Assembly: GCA_020052975.1 (NCBI GenBank)
Contig: JAGVOC010000299.1
Span: 1 to 14,594 of the forward strand
Source: Desulfobacterales bacterium
Lineage (GTDB): Bacteria > Desulfobacterota > Desulfobacteria > Desulfobacterales > RPRI01
DNA length: 14,594 nt
Direction: 5' to 3'
Part shown: piece by piece, positions 7,508 to 14,217 of the stretch
How the letters are laid out: every line of letters begins with the position of its first letter
How positions within the stretch are numbered: the stretch's first letter is position 1
Translations under genes and position numbers: made by a program
Notes under the pieces: generated by a model
Seen by the model: the letters and a program-made list of their open reading frames with translations, nothing else
Database searches by the model: none
What the model was told of the DNA's origin: nothing

Positions 7508-8476
7508 ATGTCTTGTGGTGTACTTGCAATAGCGGAACAGGTTAATGGAGTTTTCCGGAAGGTTACTTACGAAGCGCTCAGTGAGGGGAGGCTCATAGCG
7601 GATGGTCTTGGATGCTCTCTTTCAGTTGCGGTTCTTGGCTCCGGTATAAAAAGCAATTCCGAGTCATTGGGAAAATACGGCGCTGAAAGGATACTTGTAG
7701 CCGACGATGCCGTACTTGAAGAGTACATGACCGACACTTACACAAATGTCATTGCCGGTATTGTAATCAAAGAAAAACCCTGCGTAATTATATTGGGAGC
7801 TTCCTCCCGTGGAAGAGATCTTGCGGCGAGGCTGTCCGCCAGACTCGACGCTCCTCTTGCAATGGATTGTGTTGCAGTAAAGCTTGATGCCGGAAATGTT
7901 GTTGTGACACGGCCCATGTACGGTGGGAAAATCCTTGCCAAAATCATGTTTCAAGGAGAGCCCCGGATAATTGCAATTCGTCCCAATTCCATGAAGATTG
8001 CTGAATCTCAAAAGACAGGAGCCGTTGAAGTTATTGCAGTCGATAAAGGCAGAACGGATCTTAAATTTATCGAAAAGAAACTTGAAACGGGCAAGATCGA
8101 ATTGACAGAAGCAGATGTAGTTGTTTCAGGCGGGAGGGGGATGGGAGGGTCTGATTATTCGGTAATAGAAAAACTTGCCGGGATTTTGGGAGGAGCTGTC
8201 GGAGCTTCCAGGTCTGCTGTTGATGAAGGATGGAGGCCTCACTCGGATCAGGTCGGGCAGACAGGAAAAGTTGTTTCGCCGAATCTTTACATTGCCTGCG
8301 GGATATCGGGAGCGATACAGCATCTCGCCGGAATGTCTTCATCCAAGGTTATAGTAGCCATAAATAAAGATCCTGAAGCGCCAATTTTTGCTAAGGCAGA
8401 TTACGGAATTGTTGGAGATCTCTTTGAAATTGTGCCTTTGATTACTGAAGAGATTAAAAAAGTCAAAGGTGTATAG
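7508..8476 (+). CDS. etfA: Electron transfer flavoprotein subunit alpha
   Basis: EtfA (322 aa) is the larger ETF subunit and carries FAD in its C-terminal domain. ATG 7508 is preferred over ATG 7502: AAGGAG (7496-7501) is 6 nt from the former but touches the latter, and MSCGVLAIAEQVNG is a normal EtfA start. The N-terminal domain (1-190) includes LGASSRGRDLAARLSARLDAP and VTRPMYGGKILAKI. The C-terminal FAD domain includes VVSGGRGMGG, GAVGASRSAVDEGW with the conserved Arg, HSDQVGQTGKVVSPNLYI and the signature GISGAIQHLAGM followed by VAINKDPEAPIF. There is no N-terminal ferredoxin extension, unlike some anaerobe EtfA proteins. A strong terminator follows, so etfBA is likely a two-gene operon. 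Confidence 0.97.
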   Translation: MSCGVLAIAEQVNGVFRKVTYEALSEGRLIADGLGCSLSVAVLGSGIKSNSESLGKYGAERILVADDAVLEEYMTDTYTNVIAGIVIKEKPCVIILGASSRGRDLAARLSARLDAPLAMDCVAVKLDAGNVVVTRPMYGGKILAKIMFQGEPRIIAIRPNSMKIAESQKTGAVEVIAVDKGRTDLKFIEKKLETGKIELTEADVVVSGGRGMGGSDYSVIEKLAGILGGAVGASRSAVDEGWRPHSDQVGQTGKVVSPNLYIACGISGAIQHLAGMSSSKVIVAINKDPEAPIFAKADYGIVGDLFEIVPLITEEIKKVKGV

Positions 8477-8490
8477 AAGATTGTTTTTTC

Positions 8491-8527
8491 GGGGCTGCCT
8501 TGGCAAAAAGGCAGCCTCCTCTTTTTT
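8491..8527 (+). terminator. Intrinsic terminator after etfA
   Basis: A perfect 9-bp G+C-rich stem, GGCTGCCTT (8493-8501) with AAGGCAGCC (8508-8516), around a 6-nt loop, extendable by a G·T and a G-C pair, and followed by six T (8522-8527). It sits 14 nt after the etfA stop and ends the etf operon. Confidence 0.92.
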
Positions 8528-8556
8528 GAAGCGGATAAAAGAACCGGGTTTTTTAT

Positions 8557-9885
8557 ATGCCAAGACATAAAAAAAATGTCTATCTGGAAAGTTTAGGGTG
8601 CGCGAGAAATCTTGTGGACAGCGAATTGATGCTGGGAAGGCTTGCAAATGCGGGGTGGAATATTGTTCAGGATCCTGCAAAGGCACATACGATCATCGTG
8701 AATACGTGCAGTTTTATTGAGTCCGCGATAGATGAATCTATAGACACGATTCTCGATTTTTCCGCTCACAAACAGAACGGCTCATGCCGCAGGTTGATTG
8801 TTACAGGTTGCCTTCCCGAGCGGTTCAGAGAGAAGATAGCAAAAACCCTTCCCGAGGTGGATTATTTTATCGGCACAGGCGCATTTGATAAAATTGTGCA
8901 GGCTGTTGAAGGAGTTCCTATAGCTTCAGGATGCCTTTTGCCTGATCCCAACCTGACCGTTTTAAGCGAGCCTTATGTGCCTCGAATAAGATCCGTTCCG
9001 CATATGGCATACATAAAAGTTGCGGAAGGATGCAGCAGGCGTTGCAGCTATTGTGTTATTCCCAAGCTGCGCGGAAAACAACGAAGCCGTTCTCCTGAGG
9101 ATATAGTTTCGGAAGCGAGTCTGCTGATTGAATCAGGAGCCAAAGAACTGATCCTTGTGGCCCAGGACACCACCTCTTATGGGAAAGACCTGAAGGGTTC
9201 CGCCGGCCTCGGGAGGCTTCTTGAAAAAATATCCAAAATATCGGAGGATGTCTGGATAAGAATTCTTTACGCGCATCCTGAAAGCATCGATGAGAATATC
9301 GTTAAAACCATTGCTTCAGGCCGCAATATATGTTCCTATTTCGATATTCCAATTCAGCATGCAAGCCGTCCCGTGCTGAAAAGAATGGGGCGAAGTTATA
9401 ATCAAAACGACCTGTTAAAACTTTTTGATAAAATAAGGTCTGCAGTTCCCGATGCATCCCTCCGGACAACCGTCATTACGGGTTTTCCGGGTGAAACGGA
9501 TAAGGATTTCAGCGATCTGTTCTCTTTCATAGAAAAAGTAAAATTTGATAACCTCGGCGTTTTTATATATTCAGATTCCAAAGATATTCCATCCCATAAG
9601 CTTCCGGACAGGGTTCCGAAAAATGTCGCGAAAAAACGACGCGACAGAATCATGTTCCGCCAGAGGGAATTATCCCTCGAAAACAACAGGAACCACATAG
9701 GCAAGGTTTTTGATGTTCTTGTTGAGGAGTTGCCTGAAAAGGGACTTTGTATAGGGCGAACAAGGTATCAGGCTCCCGAAGTGGACGGTATTACTTACGT
9801 TACAGGGGATCTGAAGATTGGCTCATTTGCCAGGGCTAAAATCACCGATGCGCTTGAATATGATCTTATCGGAGAAGCAGCATGA
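8557..9885 (+). CDS. rimO: Ribosomal protein uS12 methylthiotransferase RimO
   Basis: RimO (442 aa, typical length) is a radical-SAM enzyme that adds a methylthio group to the conserved Asp of ribosomal protein S12. The N-terminal UPF0004 domain supplies the auxiliary [4Fe-4S] cluster through Cys15 (SLGCARNLVDSE), Cys51 (NTCSFIESAIDESIDTIL) and Cys85 (TGCLPERF). The radical-SAM motif is Cys159-x3-Cys163-x2-Cys166 (EGCSRRCSYCVIPKLRGKQRSR is slightly variable from family to family). The SFIESAIDES and PIQHAS signatures favour RimO over MiaB. The C-terminal TRAM domain ends in YDLIGEA. The Shine-Dalgarno before ATG 8557 is poor; the start is chosen by fit to family N-termini. No promoter is clear in the short gap after the etf terminator. 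The stop overlaps the next gene. Confidence 0.96.
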   Translation: MPRHKKNVYLESLGCARNLVDSELMLGRLANAGWNIVQDPAKAHTIIVNTCSFIESAIDESIDTILDFSAHKQNGSCRRLIVTGCLPERFREKIAKTLPEVDYFIGTGAFDKIVQAVEGVPIASGCLLPDPNLTVLSEPYVPRIRSVPHMAYIKVAEGCSRRCSYCVIPKLRGKQRSRSPEDIVSEASLLIESGAKELILVAQDTTSYGKDLKGSAGLGRLLEKISKISEDVWIRILYAHPESIDENIVKTIASGRNICSYFDIPIQHASRPVLKRMGRSYNQNDLLKLFDKIRSAVPDASLRTTVITGFPGETDKDFSDLFSFIEKVKFDNLGVFIYSDSKDIPSHKLPDRVPKNVAKKRRDRIMFRQRELSLENNRNHIGKVFDVLVEELPEKGLCIGRTRYQAPEVDGITYVTGDLKIGSFARAKITDALEYDLIGEAA

Positions 9886-10862
9886 GAGATTTAAAGGGTG
9901 AAATCCTTTCAATGGTCGAAAAGGACCTTGCGGAAATTGAAGTTGCGCTTACTGATAATTTGAACCCTTATCTGGATCTGGTCTCTGATGTGGCGAAACA
10001 CATTCTGTTTGCCGGCGGGAAGAGATTAAGACCGCTTCTCATGGTCCTTTCAGCAAGAATCTGCGGTTATAAAGGGAACTACGACAAAGTTTTTTCAACT
10101 ATCTTTGAATATCTGCACGCTGCAACACTTTTGCACGATGACCTTGTAGACGGCGCAGAATTAAGGAGAGGAAAACCTGTTGCAAACAGAATCTGGGGAA
10201 ATCCAACAGCGGTTCTGGTCGGGGATTTTCTTCTTGCCCGGGGCCTTTCAATTGCCGCTGCTACCGGAAAACCGAGAATTATCAAAATAATTGCCGAAAT
10301 TACCGAAAACATGTCCCAGGGAGAAATCCAGCAACTTATGAGGAAGGGGAGCCTGGACCTTACGGAAGAAGAATACCTTGAAGTCATATGGCGCAAAACA
10401 GCCGTTTTGTTCCAGGGCGCATGCAGGATAAGCGCCATTATAGCCAATTCTCCAAAGCGTTTTGAGAAAGCGCTTTCGGAATATGGAAATAATCTGGGGA
10501 TAGCTTTCCAGATGGCCGATGACCTCCTTGACTACACGTTCGATACAAATGCTCTTGGGAAAGAGGTCGGGGCCGATTTAAAAGAGGGTAAAATCACACT
10601 TCCTGTAATATATGCATTAAAGAAAGCCGACAGAACCGACCGGCACAGGATGGAGTCAATAATAAAAAATAATAAATTTTCTGTCCGAGAATTTAAATCG
10701 CTGATAGAATTGCTTGAAAAATATGGAGGAATTGCTTACACAAAAGAGCGCGCAAAAGAACACATTGAGAAGGGGAAAAGGGCGCTTCTTGTTTTCAAGC
10801 CATCAAAAACAAGAAAAACACTTGAATATATAGCCGATTATGCGCTTGTCAGAAAAGCCTGA
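9882..10862 (+). CDS. Long-chain trans-polyprenyl diphosphate synthase (IspB-like)
   Basis: This cytosolic prenyltransferase (326 aa) condenses isopentenyl diphosphate onto an allylic primer to make the side chain of a respiratory quinone, probably menaquinone in this kind of organism (inference). Key motifs are GGKRLRPLL, the first aspartate-rich motif DDLVD (Asp86, 87, 90), LRRGKPVANRIWG, GDFLLARG, SQGEIQQL, and the second aspartate-rich motif DDLLD (Asp213, 214, 217) followed by LGKEVGADLKEGKITLPVIYAL. The residues four and five positions before the first motif are small (Thr82, Ala81), as in synthases that make long chains of C40-C50 rather than geranylgeranyl or farnesyl products. Exact chain length cannot be read. 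ATG 9882 overlaps the rimO stop by 4 nt (ATGA), so translation is coupled. Confidence 0.9.
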   Translation: MRDLKGEILSMVEKDLAEIEVALTDNLNPYLDLVSDVAKHILFAGGKRLRPLLMVLSARICGYKGNYDKVFSTIFEYLHAATLLHDDLVDGAELRRGKPVANRIWGNPTAVLVGDFLLARGLSIAAATGKPRIIKIIAEITENMSQGEIQQLMRKGSLDLTEEEYLEVIWRKTAVLFQGACRISAIIANSPKRFEKALSEYGNNLGIAFQMADDLLDYTFDTNALGKEVGADLKEGKITLPVIYALKKADRTDRHRMESIIKNNKFSVREFKSLIELLEKYGGIAYTKERAKEHIEKGKRALLVFKPSKTRKTLEYIADYALVRKA

Positions 10863-10904
10863 TATTCAATTATCTTTAGCAAAATCAGTTGCATCGACCG
10901 GTAA

Positions 10905-11465
10905 ATGAAAATGAATATTCCAAACATGCTGACACTTATAAGGATTCTGCTTGTTCCCCTGTTTGTTATTTATCTGTTGAAGGATTTGTTTTTTTCAGCC
11001 CTCCTTGTATTTGCAATTGCCGGGTTAAGCGACGGGCTGGACGGACTTATCGCAAGATATTTCAACCAGCGAACAGAGCTCGGAGCCTACCTTGACCCTA
11101 TTGCGGATAAACTCCTTATTACTTCGGCATTTGTAAGCCTTGCAGTGTTAAAAATAATTCCGGGCTGGTTAGCTGTTATCGTAATAAGCCGCGATGTTTT
11201 AATACTTCTCGGGATCGCAATCTTTTCGATAACAGATATAATGGTTGATATCAAACCGAGCTTTGTCAGCAAATGCACAACTGTGGCCCAGCTTTCAACA
11301 GTGGTTTTCGTTCTTTTGAATCCGGCAATATCAGGAACTGAAATGATTAAATATTTTTTATACTGGCTCACGGCAGGACTTTCAATCCTTTCCGGCTTTC
11401 ACTATATTTACAGGGGCATGAATATTCTACAGAAAGTCTCTTTAAAAAACCAGAAACAGAAATAA
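10905..11465 (+). CDS. pgsA: CDP-diacylglycerol--glycerol-3-phosphate 3-phosphatidyltransferase
   Basis: PgsA (186 aa) is an inner-membrane enzyme that makes phosphatidylglycerophosphate, the committed step to phosphatidylglycerol and cardiolipin. The CDP-alcohol phosphatidyltransferase motif is complete: Asp43-x2-Asp46-Gly47-x2-Ala50-Arg51-x8-Gly60-x3-Asp64-x3-Asp68, with the four metal-binding aspartates. The protein is strongly hydrophobic with several membrane segments, beginning with the typical MLTLIRILLVPLFVIYLL. ATG 10905 aligns best with E. coli PgsA (N-I-P at positions 4-6); ATG 10911 is an alternative. The Shine-Dalgarno is weak (CGGT). The gap to the polyprenyl synthase is 42 nt, so it may share that transcript. 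No intrinsic terminator follows; an inserted repeat element begins 15 nt after the stop. Confidence 0.94.
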   Translation: MKMNIPNMLTLIRILLVPLFVIYLLKDLFFSALLVFAIAGLSDGLDGLIARYFNQRTELGAYLDPIADKLLITSAFVSLAVLKIIPGWLAVIVISRDVLILLGIAIFSITDIMVDIKPSFVSKCTTVAQLSTVVFVLLNPAISGTEMIKYFLYWLTAGLSILSGFHYIYRGMNILQKVSLKNQKQK

Positions 11466-11471
11466 AGAGTT

Positions 11472-11479
11472 CATTTCCC
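11472..11479. repeat. Left copy of 8-bp direct repeat (candidate target-site duplication)
   Basis: CATTTCCC here is repeated exactly at 11777-11784. Each copy directly abuts the outer end of a terminal inverted repeat of the element at 11480-11776, as expected for a target duplication made on insertion. Confidence 0.65.
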
Positions 11480-11520
11480 GTAGTTATTCAGGAGACAGGA
11501 GTCAGAATTCAGGAGCCAGA

Positions 11521-11754
11521 ATGAAAAGGATGCCCGCTAAAGATTTTCAAGACTTAATCATGCCTGCCTGCGCGTGGCACGCAGACAGGTGGCAAAAGGC
11601 ACATCAATTTGTTTTATCTATGTATCTTTTTAGCAATAATTTTTCCAAAAATGAGATGTATGGGCTGACTTCCCAAACCAGGAGAGTTGTGATTTCTATT
11701 CCGGCCAATATAGCCGAAACATATACAGCTTCTATTCTGGGTTCTGGCTCCTGA
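11521..11754 (+). pseudogene. Truncated four-helix-bundle protein (23S rRNA intervening-sequence protein family)
   Basis: The 77-aa reading frame has the N-terminal half of the IVS-type four-helix-bundle protein: DFQDL, then WQKAHQFVLSMYLFSNNF and YGLTSQTRRVVISIPANIAE. Full-length members are about 115-130 aa and continue after IAEG with a third and fourth helix; here the frame leaves the family after IAE and ends in residues encoded by the right inverted repeat. In addition, nine codons forming a palindrome (11563-11589) are inserted between DLI and WQKAH. The start ATG follows AGGAG in the left inverted repeat. The family was first seen inside 23S rRNA genes, and its function is unknown. 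Here there is no rRNA around it. A stable, functional product is unlikely; a short peptide could still be made. Confidence 0.7.
11563..11589. repeat. 27-nt palindromic insertion inside the IVS-protein frame
   Basis: CCTGCCTGCGCG (11563-11574), a 3-nt loop TGG, and CACGCAGACAGG (11578-11589) form a hairpin with 10 of 12 positions complementary. It is exactly nine codons long and adds PACAWHADR between conserved residues that are normally almost adjacent. It is far richer in G+C than the surrounding frame. It resembles in kind the in-frame palindromic repeats known from Rickettsia genes, though relation is not implied. Confidence 0.65.
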
Positions 11755-11776
11755 CTTCTGGCTCCTGAATAATTAC

Positions 11777-11784
11777 CATTTCCC
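11777..11784. repeat. Right copy of 8-bp direct repeat (candidate target-site duplication)
   Basis: Second CATTTCCC, directly after the right inverted repeat of the element and directly before the TTGACA box of the tRNA promoter. It pairs with the copy at 11472-11479. Confidence 0.65.
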
Positions 11785-11813
11785 TTGACATGAAAATTCA
11801 GAGGTGTTAGTTT
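11785..11813 (+). promoter_or_regulatory. Promoter of the tRNA-Val gene
   Basis: A consensus -35 box TTGACA (11785-11790) and, after 17 nt, TAGTTT (11808-11813) preceded by TGT as a weak, TG-extended -10 box. Transcription would start near 11820, a few nucleotides before the mature 5' end of the tRNA. The repeat element lies immediately upstream of the -35 box. Confidence 0.55.
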
Positions 11814-11825
11814 TTTTTAGAATGA

Positions 11826-11900
11826 AGGCGCGTAGCTCAGGGGGAGAGCGCTACCCTGACACGGTAGAAGTCGTTGGTTCAAATCCAATCGCGCCTACCA
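11826..11900 (+). tRNA. tRNA-Val (anticodon GAC)
   Basis: A complete 75-nt cloverleaf. The acceptor arms AGGCGCG and CGCGCCT pair perfectly over 7 bp; D-arm GCTC/GAGC has a 7-nt loop; anticodon arm CTACC/GGTAG carries loop CTGACAC with anticodon GAC, reading valine codons GUC and GUU; a 5-nt variable region AAGTC follows; T-arm GTTGG/CCAAT has loop TTCAAAT. The discriminator is A and the CCA end is encoded in the gene. Confidence 0.97.
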
Positions 11901-11910
11901 AAAAAATCGA

Positions 11911-11947
11911 GGGGTTAGCCATTTGCGGTTAGCCCCTTTTTTCTTTT
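11911..11947 (+). terminator. Intrinsic terminator after tRNA-Val
   Basis: GGGGTTAGCC (11911-11920) pairs with GGTTAGCCCC (11927-11936) over 10 bp, including two G·T pairs, around a 6-nt loop, followed by TTTTTTCTTTT. It begins 11 nt after the CCA end of the tRNA. Confidence 0.9.
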
Positions 11948-12144
11948 GAGACCCAATTGTGCCGGTTGCCTGAAAAATGGGGTTGATGCATCCTTCCTGA
12001 AAGCTTCACAACCAGGTTTATTATTTTCATTGTAGCTTTCGATTGGTATTCGTGTTAGCATATGTCAAATAAATGAAGAATATAAAATAATCTGATAATT
12101 TGTCCTCAACCTTTATAGTGAGGCTTGTATGGACTGAATTACTG
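11948..12144. other. Gene-free spacer between the tRNA terminator and a second hairpin
   Basis: No open frame with family features or credible start was found on either strand in this A+T-rich stretch. It contains a small CCTCA/TGAGG hairpin around 12104-12123. A promoter could not be assigned with confidence. It may be the leader of the histidine kinase gene or hold a short non-coding transcript that ends at the next hairpin. Confidence 0.4.
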
Positions 12145-12176
12145 AAACCCCGTTTCTCAAAAGAGAGCGGGGTTTT
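12145..12176 (+). terminator. Terminator-like hairpin upstream of the histidine kinase gene
   Basis: AAACCCCG (12145-12152) pairs with CGGGGTTT (12168-12175), and inside it TCTC pairs with GAGA across a small asymmetric bulge and an A-rich loop. The stem runs into TTTTGTGTTTCT. It looks like an intrinsic terminator but no gene ends before it, so it either ends a short non-coding transcript or attenuates the kinase gene 50 nt downstream. Confidence 0.6.
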
Positions 12177-12225
12177 GTGTTTCTGTAGATAAGTTGGGAA
12201 AGTATCAATTTGGGGGCAAGTCAAA

Positions 12226-14217
12226 ATGAAACTCCAGACCAAATTGTTAGCTCTTTATGCTATCAGTACAATATTAATCATGTTTGCCTTAGGAGGGGTT
12301 TTTTATTCCGCTCTCTGGGAAGACAGGTTAAGTTCGATCCGGGAAGACATATCAAACCAGCTTCAGCATCTTGATTTTTCTCTGAATGTCTTTTTTGCAG
12401 AGGTGGAAAGCGACGTTAATGCTCTGGCGGCAAGTGAAACGGTCCGGTCAAAGGATGACCGCGATTTCACCGGCTTTCTTAACGCTGACGAAAAAACATA
12501 CAAATATAATATTCGGGAGCCTGAACAAAAAATTATTGATATCCTGAATAATTATCGGGTTACACACCCTTATGTCAACTCGGTATACATGGGAAGGGAA
12601 AACGGCAGTTTTGTCAGGTCACACAAACGGGAACGTCCCACACGTTATGATTCCAGAGAACGTCCCTGGTATATACTGGCTAAAAATAATCCCGGGAAGG
12701 TGATGAAGACCGAGGCATACCCATCGCTTACAACTTCTGATGTAAACATCGGCATTGTAAGGGCGCTTGTCGATAAAAACGGCATATTTTACGGGGTTAT
12801 CGGCGCTGATGTGACACTGGTGAGATTAACAAATTATATTTCAGATTTTAAGACCAATCCTCATGGAAAGATAATTATTGCAGACAGAAATGGAGTGGTT
12901 CTGGCCGGATTAAGCAAAGATATGCTTTTTAAAAACATAAAAATTTATTCCCCCGATTTTATGAAAATTTTTACGCATTCCGTTCAGGGATTTGCCCATG
13001 TAATTATTAACAATGAGAAAAATTATGTGTTTTTCATCAATTCTACAGAACTGAACTGGAAGATTGCTGTTCTTATTCCTTCTGAAAATATAGAAAAGCC
13101 TATCATTGCCCAAATCGTAATGACGATTTCAGGACTCTCCATTGGACTGATATTATTGAGTATCCTTATATTAATCGGACTTGACATTTATGTCGTGAGA
13201 CCTTTGAAGAAATTCATTGGTGAAACGGATTACATAGCCAGGACATCTGATCTCGAGCGCAGTATCAGTATTAACTCTAAAGATGAAATCGGATTATTGG
13301 CAAATTCTTATAACCATATGATAAGAACACTCAGGATAACCTACAAATCATTAAAAGATACGGAAGTTGATCTCATAGAACACAGGGATCACCTTAAGAC
13401 AATGGTCAAAGATCGTACGTCACAACTGGAAGATGCGAACGAGAAGCTCTCAGCGGAGATTAAAGAGCGTATTCAGACACTCAATGAGCTTGCTGTTGCA
13501 AAAGAACATGCCGAAGCGGCCGACAGGTTTAAATCGGCTTTCCTTGCCACGATGTCGCACGAACTGCGAACTCCTCTTAACTCAATCATAGGTTTTACCG
13601 GTATCATTCTGCAGGGAATAGTCGGGCCTTTAAACGACGAGCAGAAAAAACAACTGAATATGGTGCGCGGCAGCGCACAACACCTGCTTTCCCTGATCAA
13701 TGATATCTTTGATATATCAAAAATTGAAGCGGGACAGCTCCAGATAGCACATGAAGATTATAACCTTCGTCAAACTATTGAGAAGGCCGTTGAGAGTGCG
13801 CGTCCGCTTGCAGATAAAAAGGGACTTGAACTTACATCCTCAGTATCTTCCGAAATTGAAAATATAACCGGCGACCGCAGGCGGGTAGAGCAGATTCTTC
13901 TGAATCTGATCAGCAATGCCATAAAGTTTACGGAAAAGGGTTCTGTAAAAATAAAATGCGAACCTGAAGAAGGAAAAGTAACCATAAGGGTTATTGATAC
14001 CGGTATTGGAATCAAGAATGAAGACACGGAAACAATTTTTAAGGCCTTCAGACAGATCGACTCGGGATTAACCCGGATATATGAAGGAACGGGTCTGGGG
14101 CTTTCCATCTGTAAAAGACTTGTAGAACTCATGGGGGGTAACATCCGTGTAACAAGCGTCTTGGGTTCCGGAAGCACATTCAGTTTTTCCCTGCCTGAAG
14201 AAAGGAAAAATATATGA
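12226..14217 (+). CDS. Membrane sensor histidine kinase with dCACHE sensor
   Basis: A 663-aa two-component sensor. Order of parts: transmembrane segment 1 (about 5-27); periplasmic double-CACHE domain (about 28-293, with YDSRERPWY at 141-149 and VIGADVTL around Asp195); transmembrane segment 2 (about 294-320); HAMP (about 318-371, VRPLKKFIGETDYIA to KDEIGLLANSYNHMI); coiled coil (about 375-435); HisKA with phospho-acceptor His445 in MSHELRTPLN; HATPase domain with N-box Asn564, DTGIGI at 591-596 and GTGLGL at 621-625 or one residue off. All catalytic motifs are present, so it should be active. There is no receiver domain of its own; a receiver gene overlaps its stop by 4 nt. The sensor motif suggests an amino-acid ligand, which is inferred. 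The ribosome-binding site is GGGGG, 10 nt before the ATG. Confidence 0.93.
   Translation: MKLQTKLLALYAISTILIMFALGGVFYSALWEDRLSSIREDISNQLQHLDFSLNVFFAEVESDVNALAASETVRSKDDRDFTGFLNADEKTYKYNIREPEQKIIDILNNYRVTHPYVNSVYMGRENGSFVRSHKRERPTRYDSRERPWYILAKNNPGKVMKTEAYPSLTTSDVNIGIVRALVDKNGIFYGVIGADVTLVRLTNYISDFKTNPHGKIIIADRNGVVLAGLSKDMLFKNIKIYSPDFMKIFTHSVQGFAHVIINNEKNYVFFINSTELNWKIAVLIPSENIEKPIIAQIVMTISGLSIGLILLSILILIGLDIYVVRPLKKFIGETDYIARTSDLERSISINSKDEIGLLANSYNHMIRTLRITYKSLKDTEVDLIEHRDHLKTMVKDRTSQLEDANEKLSAEIKERIQTLNELAVAKEHAEAADRFKSAFLATMSHELRTPLNSIIGFTGIILQGIVGPLNDEQKKQLNMVRGSAQHLLSLINDIFDISKIEAGQLQIAHEDYNLRQTIEKAVESARPLADKKGLELTSSVSSEIENITGDRRRVEQILLNLISNAIKFTEKGSVKIKCEPEEGKVTIRVIDTGIGIKNEDTETIFKAFRQIDSGLTRIYEGTGLGLSICKRLVELMGGNIRVTSVLGSGSTFSFSLPEERKNI

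Larger units (their letters stand above)
11480..11776. mobile_element. 297-bp inverted-repeat element carrying a truncated IVS-protein gene
   Basis: The ends are 43-bp imperfect inverted repeats (11480-11522 and 11734-11776) matching at 35 of 43 positions; the outer 26 positions match at 23. Both arms consist of degenerate copies of a unit resembling CAGGAGCCAGAA. The element is bracketed by the direct repeat CATTTCCC. Between the arms lies the start of a four-helix-bundle protein gene; the left arm supplies its Shine-Dalgarno and the right arm its last codons and stop. No transposase is encoded, so it would need mobilisation in trans. Joining the flanks at one copy of CATTTCCC gives a simple pgsA-to-tRNA spacer with the tRNA -35 box right after it. 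The structure is seen directly; mobility is inferred. Confidence 0.65.

Noticed and set aside
11521..11754. A true 23S rRNA intervening sequence
   Set aside because: There is no rRNA sequence on either side; the neighbours are pgsA and tRNA-Val. Only the protein family is shared.
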